Part shown: one piece after another, positions 29,661 through 33,652 of the stretch | Layout of the letters: each line of letters starts with the position of its first letter | Position numbering within the stretch: the first letter of the stretch is position 1 | Assembly: GCA_003427395.1 (NCBI GenBank) | Contig: BFEA01000019.1 | Location: 4,623,223-4,656,874 of the forward strand | Length of the DNA stretch: 33,652 nt | Direction: 5' to 3' | DNA from: Chara braunii | Lineage: Eukaryota; Streptophyta; Charophyceae; Charales; Characeae | The notes under the pieces: generated by a model | Database searches by the model: none | Told to the model about the DNA's origin: nothing | Seen by the model: only the letters and a program-made list of their open reading frames with translations | Position numbers and translations under genes: made by a program

Positions 29661-30514
29661 AGACTATCAGTTGACCTCATCTGACTACTATTAGTATTCC
29701 TCTATTTCAGTAATGACCTGCCAGGTAAGCCAACTTTCTAACCCTACCACAGTGAATGAAGGTCAGCAATGCTATATTTTTTTGTGACAACCCAATAGGA
29801 GAAAAAAACGTAATCTCTCCCTATTGATATCTTAGACTAACTGTGAATAATGGAAATAAACACGAAACTATACCAGTCTAGTGGTACTGCCGTTAGGGCA
29901 ATACCGTTTTTTGATGCAACCTATGAACTACTTTTCACTTCCTAAGACTCACAACTTGACTTCAGAGGATCTATCTTCCTTTGATTTCATTTGATGTGGT
30001 TCACAATCAATGTGCAAAGGTTAAAAAGGTGTAACCAATCCTACAATAGCTATATCTTCTCACTTTTGTAAAAAACTGTTGCGGTCAACGACATGCCATT
30101 GTTGATATCTGGATCAAACATCAGCAACTATACCTTCCTTCCTTTGCTTTAATTATGTAACCTTTGTGAAGAAACACCTTGTTGATGACTGAGCTGTGTC
30201 ACTGTGTTGCTAATTCCTTATCTCCTCAATCCGCAGCTTCGTACGCACACTTTGCCCACAAAGGGACCCGTCTCCGCTTGATTCCATATGCGTTGACACA
30301 AAGTCAATGCACGAAGGCCAATCACCGTGCTCAATACAACGACAACTATGGATTCTTTTCTGCGGGATCAAGGATAGGATATTCCGAACAGGATGCGACC
30401 TATCCACTATTCCGAACAGGCTGCATTCTATCCTTCAGTCCTTCTTCCGAGATCTAGCGTGTAGCCACGTCAGCCTGTGACATGGCGACGCTAAGTGTCT
30501 CTGCTTACGGCGCG
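29661..30514. other. Intergenic stretch without recognisable gene
   Basis: No protein family recognised. A small direct repeat is present: ATTCCGAACAGGATGCGACC (about 30380) and ATTCCGAACAGGCTGCATTC (about 30410). Confidence 0.4.
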
Positions 30515-30733
30515 CGTGTGCTAAGCGCCAGCTGGTCAGAAGCTCTCATCGGGCGTTTGAGAATCTCAAAATTTGTAAGTGGGTTCAAACCCCAGCTACT
30601 AGGCATCGGCTTAGGGGTTCAGACTACTAAACAGGGAGGCGGAATATAACCAAGGATGGTATGAGCTGATATGTACAATCAAAGTTGCGCCTGCCACAAT
30701 CGTAAAATAAATAAATTAATTAAAAAAAAAAGA
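30515..30733 (+). mobile_element. tRNA-derived SINE candidate
   Basis: An A-box-like AGCGCCAGCTGGTC (30524-30537) and a near-perfect B-box GGTTCAAACCC (30582-30592) lie about 58 bases apart, as in a pol III tRNA-type promoter. A ~110-base body follows (GGCTTAGGGGTTCAGACTAC at 30608, CAAGGATGGTATGAGCTGA at about 30650), ending in an A-rich tail (30703-30731). The body matches the tandem units at 24351-24795. Promoter boxes plus body plus A-rich tail define a SINE. The parent tRNA was not identified, and the 5' boundary is approximate. Confidence 0.65.
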
Positions 30734-30990
30734 GAAGATTTGGGTGAGATCGCATTTTCTCGCCGGGTCCGGTTCCCTTCGGAGCATGGATTGTAGTTCC
30801 TTCCATGCTCCTTCAGTCTTTGCTGTGCTTGTTTCAATCAAGGAGGTTCTGGCTTGCATGAATTCAAATGTGTGTTGTTGTCTTTCATGAGTGCAGCGCA
30901 TTCTCCACGCTGCCATGAGAACTGCTAGTCTTGGTTCAATGATGTGTAATCCCTGCTGGTGTTTTAGTGATTCTTTGTATAACTGTCTGT
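30734..30990 (-). pseudogene. LINE-E ORF2 C-terminal fragment
   Basis: Minus-strand frame with ESLKHQQGLHIIEPRLAVLM, AAWRMRCTHERQQHTFEFMQ, ARTSLIETSTAKTEGAWKEL and QSMLRREPDPARKCD. It parallels the LINE-D tail (LAWRARCSFEKKDYQFGLEQ and TLEAWKNM). Only this last segment of ORF2 is present. Its 3' side is cut off by the SINE tail and its 5' side is lost before the G-rich block at 31084. Confidence 0.65.
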
Positions 30991-31083
30991 CTCCCTACTG
31001 GAGTCGATTAATCATGCCTCGTGTTGCTTCCTTCTGCTCGTTGCCTGGCCAGGACTTCTGTTAAGCAGAGTTGTCGTGTTTCC

Positions 31084-31290
31084 CAGGGGGATGAGGGAGG
31101 GGGGGATGTGCTAGGAGAGGCCGTGTTTGGCAGGGGGGGCGGAAGGCGATGGGTGGACAGTGGGGATAGCTGGGGAGGAGAAGGGGGGGAGGTTGCGGGT
31201 GGGGTTGTGTCTGGTAGCGGAGGTGGGTGGTGGGGGGTGGGTGGAGGGGAAGCTAGGGGGAGGGGAGGAGGGGAAAGGGGAGCAGGATTT
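31084..31290. repeat. G-rich low-complexity block
   Basis: Plus strand is composed of GGGGGG, GGAGG and GGTGG words. Long frames on both strands are compositional artefacts. Confidence 0.75.
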
Positions 31291-31335
31291 AGTCTCTTGT
31301 CTGGCAGCAGCCCAGCCTAGCAGCCTCTCTGGTTG

Positions 31336-31420
31336 CTCCAATCTATTGGTGGGAAGCTGCACCTACTGGAGCTCAGGTCCAACATCCCTGTGTATACATC
31401 TTAGTTGTTGAAAGAATGCA
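31336..31420 (+). repeat. Dispersed repeat R1, copy 2
   Basis: GCTCCAATCTATTGGTGGGA, AGCTGCACCTACTGGAGCTC, GGTCCAACATC, then GAATGCATAAAGCAC. Same order of blocks as at 12085-12195. Confidence 0.7.
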
Positions 31421-31499
31421 TAAAGCACAGAAATGCAGAAATGTAGAAAAAATAGCAGCTACAGTGCTACACCTGGTGGGTTGGGATTTGAGACTGACT

Positions 31500-32850
31500 G
31501 ACTAAATGACCAAGTCAAACCAACGAAGACCGTCCCAAACACTGGTTGCAGACAAAATGTAGGCATACTACAGGCAGATGAGAGACAGATGGAAGAAACA
31601 GCAGACTCCAGGGACAGAGAAGTCTGAAGAGATTGAGGGAATATGGCCCGCTTATTTCGGACACAGCTGCAACCGACACAGGAGCTGGGCATCCTTTCCT
31701 CTCTAAAAACATCCAAAAACCTCTTAAAACCTCTGCTTTCCAAGGATTGAAGAACTTGTACCGTACCGGAGAGAACTGGTAAGGGCTCAAAATGAGCGTC
31801 ATAGAGAATGGAGACCACCGGCGGACCTTTCTCCCTGGTACTGCCGTAGAAAATCTCCCAATAGACCCGTTGGAATGGATCTGGTACCCAAACACACGAT
31901 ATAACCCAAGTCACCCCAAACCTAAAATGTTGTACAGTCTCACGGTGAAGGCAACATATAAAATCATCAAAACTAAGCAGTGCCTCAAAGACACAGTGAT
32001 CGATAGATGGCAGAGGCACCTTAATGTGGAAAGACACCTTCTCACACCGATTCGATGGTTCAGGAATACCAAGTACAGACCTGTAAAAATCCCATCCTTA
32101 CAGTGACAAATCTTGCATCGGTGTCTACCCACCAACGACTGGCTGATCGATCATTCGTCTTTAGAGCAACAAGGTCGCGCGCAACCCCTGGTGCTCTCGT
32201 TGCCTTTTGGGATTCTCGTCCAAAAAGAGACCAGAGACAATAGAACATATATTCCCGCAATGCCCGTCAGCAGTCATGACTTGGCGATGGTGGGATAGGG
32301 TGTGGCAACAAATGGTCCCAGGGCATCCATGGCCGTGGGAATGGCGGGCCATCCTCATGGGGCACTACCCACCCTTTCAAGATAACACCTTTGTGACACA
32401 CATGTTTCATATGTCACGTAGAACGATCTTGTGGATCCTGTAGTGGCAACGTTGTGTCCTTGCTTTAGACAAGGTGCGGATTGAAGGGGAAGAGAGGTTG
32501 GAGCAACTCAAAACACATTTCCAACTGGAACTCTCGCACAGGTGGAGGACCGCTAAGCAATCACTGGATATCCTCCATAGAGTCAGAGACATTCGTGAAA
32601 GATTAGTACAGTTTTCCAGGGATTGGCTGGGCGGGAATCGGGAGGGGTGGGTAGCGGAGGTTTGCTGGACAGGAGACTGGGATAGGGATGATGGCAGGGA
32701 GGACCGACATGGAGAGAAGGCAGTCCCAAGGAACTACCACCTCAGATTTAAGGAGTGGTTGTCGATAGACTCAAGCATCCCCATGAGACCGGCAGAGGAT
32801 TTTCAAGACCCCTTCCCTCCACACCAGGGATCTCTCGAAATATGCTTGTA
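31500..32850 (+). pseudogene. LINE-F ORF2, 3' third (connection, zf-RVT, tail)
   Basis: Frame 31792-32103 carries DPLEWIWYPNTRYNPSHPKP, LTVKATYKIIKTKQCLKDTV, DRWQRHLNVERHLLTPIRWF and PVKIPSLQ, then TGA, QILHRCLPTNDWLIDHSSLE. After a frameshift, SKKRPETIEHIFPQCPSAVM and WRWWDRVWQQMVPGHPWPWE (32215-32345), then SRRTILWIL, stop, WQRCVLALDKV. A final frame from 32474 has helices, RDWLGGNREGWVAEVCW and SSIPMRPAEDFQDPFPPHQG, ending at 32851. It is a close relative of LINE-C, 5'-truncated. The first Cys pair of the zinc motif is lost in the frameshifted stretch (about 32170-32215). Weaker ORF2-like sequence may extend left to about 31500. Confidence 0.85.
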
Positions 32851-33499
32851 ACCCCCTGCCCATTGTTACCCATTTTCTAGACTCTACCCTTTTTCGTCTG
32901 AGCAGCGTTCGTGCTTTGTAGGGAGACAAGGGAGGGAGTGAGAGTAAGTGAGGAAGAGATTGAGAGGAAAAGCTGGTGTTTTGTTAGTTCGGGAGGGACC
33001 CCCCCGTTTCCCAACCACCATCTTTCCTTCCCAACCTGCTTTAGTTCAGTCCTTTTTCAGTCTGTCTAACCTTTCCTGTCTGGCCTTGCCGCCTGTTTTT
33101 TCTGTTTCTTAGTTTTGGTTTTGGGTTGTAGTCAAACTTTAGTTAGATTTTATCATTCCAGTCTCAATCTGTTTTCTTTTGGCCAGGCTGCTCTAAAATT
33201 CGCTGCCAGTGTGACATTCGGGTAGGACCGACGGAGGTTAGTGTTGAAAGGCAGGTGTCCTGGTGGGATGGCAGGGAGACGGTAGGGATAGCCACTGGTG
33301 CCCCCCGGTGGCCCCTCCCGGTACCTTGACCAGGCACGAGGTTGGAGAAGGAGACGAGGACCATCAGCTCTTGGTTCCAGGTTTCGGGTCATCCTCACAC
33401 CTGCTCAGTCAATCCTCTGGTTCCCAGAGCAATCAATGCTGGCAGGCATCCTCTAGCCACCATCCAGTTTTTTTCTATGCATCATTCTGTATCAATTTC
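32851..33499. other. Downstream of LINE-F: probable 3' UTR and unassigned DNA
   Basis: T-rich, non-coding sequence to about 33180, a plausible LINE-F 3' untranslated region though no poly(A) tract marks its end. 33180-33499 has no recognisable feature on either strand. Confidence 0.4.
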
Positions 33500-33585
33500 T
33501 GTATGGGACGCTGAACCCATTTTCCAGCAGGTGATGCTCCCCACCAATAGATGGAGCCTCTCCACAGGTGCTAGCAATGTCTGCA
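33500..33585 (-). repeat. Dispersed repeat R1, copy 3
   Basis: Plus strand has CATTTTCCAGCAGGTGATGC, TCCCCACCAATAGATGGAGC. The minus strand thus reads GGCTCCATCTATTGGTGGGG, AGCATCACCTGCTGGAAAAT, GGGTTCAGCGTCC, in the same order as copies at 12085 and 31336. Confidence 0.75.
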
Positions 33586-33652
33586 CTAAACAGCATCGCT
33601 AGCACTGGTGGGTCTGTTTAAAAAAGAAAAAGCAAAAAAAAAAACCTTGAAG

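Noticed and set aside
30515-30600. Functional tRNA gene
   Set aside because: The boxes are tRNA-like, but I could not form a convincing acceptor stem and anticodon arm, and the sequence continues into a repeat body with an A-rich tail.
31111-31411. Gly-rich and Pro-rich frames
   Set aside because: Compositional products of the G-rich block at 31084-31290.
31459-32037. 192-codon minus-strand frame
   Set aside because: Antisense shadow of LINE-F ORF2, whose plus-strand motifs are clearly recognisable.

Overview
This is a gene-poor, transposon-dense piece of a eukaryotic nuclear genome. I found no cellular gene that looks intact and no prokaryotic feature. The main content is fragments of at least five non-LTR retrotransposons (L1-like LINEs) that have an apurinic endonuclease (EEP), a reverse transcriptase (RT) and a C-terminal plant-type zf-RVT cysteine/histidine domain. 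There is also one large hAT-family DNA transposon, a tRNA-derived SINE candidate, minisatellites and G-rich low-complexity blocks. The zf-RVT tail and the BED/DUF659/hAT-dimerisation transposase point to the green plant lineage. A charophyte alga such as Chara is my best guess from general impression, but this is inference only.

Layout. 146-947 and 11439-12010 are two halves of one plus-strand LINE RT (LINE-A). It is split by a hAT element at 956-11430. The element has 14-bp terminal inverted repeats beginning CAG and is flanked by an 8-bp target duplication with one mismatch (948-955, 11431-11438). Inside the hAT, a decayed transposase gene runs on the minus strand from about 8174 to 3398: BED-type finger, Pro-rich linker, start of DUF659, internal deletion, hAT C-terminal domain, and a long acidic/basic tail. 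The element ends are G-rich on the plus strand. Upstream of the transposase lie a ~155-bp minisatellite (8400-9650) and a cluster of direct and inverted repeats (10770-11170).

12285-16825 is a minus-strand LINE (LINE-B) covering EEP to zf-RVT. Head-to-head with it is the most complete element, plus-strand LINE-C (about 17265-24350), with ORF1, EEP, RT and zf-RVT regions and a poly(A) end. 24351-24790 holds three tandem SINE-like units. 25060-29185 is a rearranged minus-strand LINE-D. Its ORF1 N-terminal and zinc-knuckle regions and its ORF2 3' end are on the minus strand, a block encoding an ORF1 C-terminal domain is inverted between them, and EEP and RT are missing. 30515-30733 is a tRNA-like SINE candidate. 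30734-30990 (LINE-E, minus) and 31500-32850 (LINE-F, plus) are LINE 3' ends. A ~60-100-bp motif recurs at 12090, 31336 and 33510.

All elements carry stops, frameshifts, deletions or truncations, so nothing here is likely to act autonomously. The points of most interest are the datable nesting of a hAT inside a LINE, the conserved ORF1 C-terminal domain shared by two diverged LINEs, the inverted block in LINE-D, and the self-complementary duplication in LINE-A.
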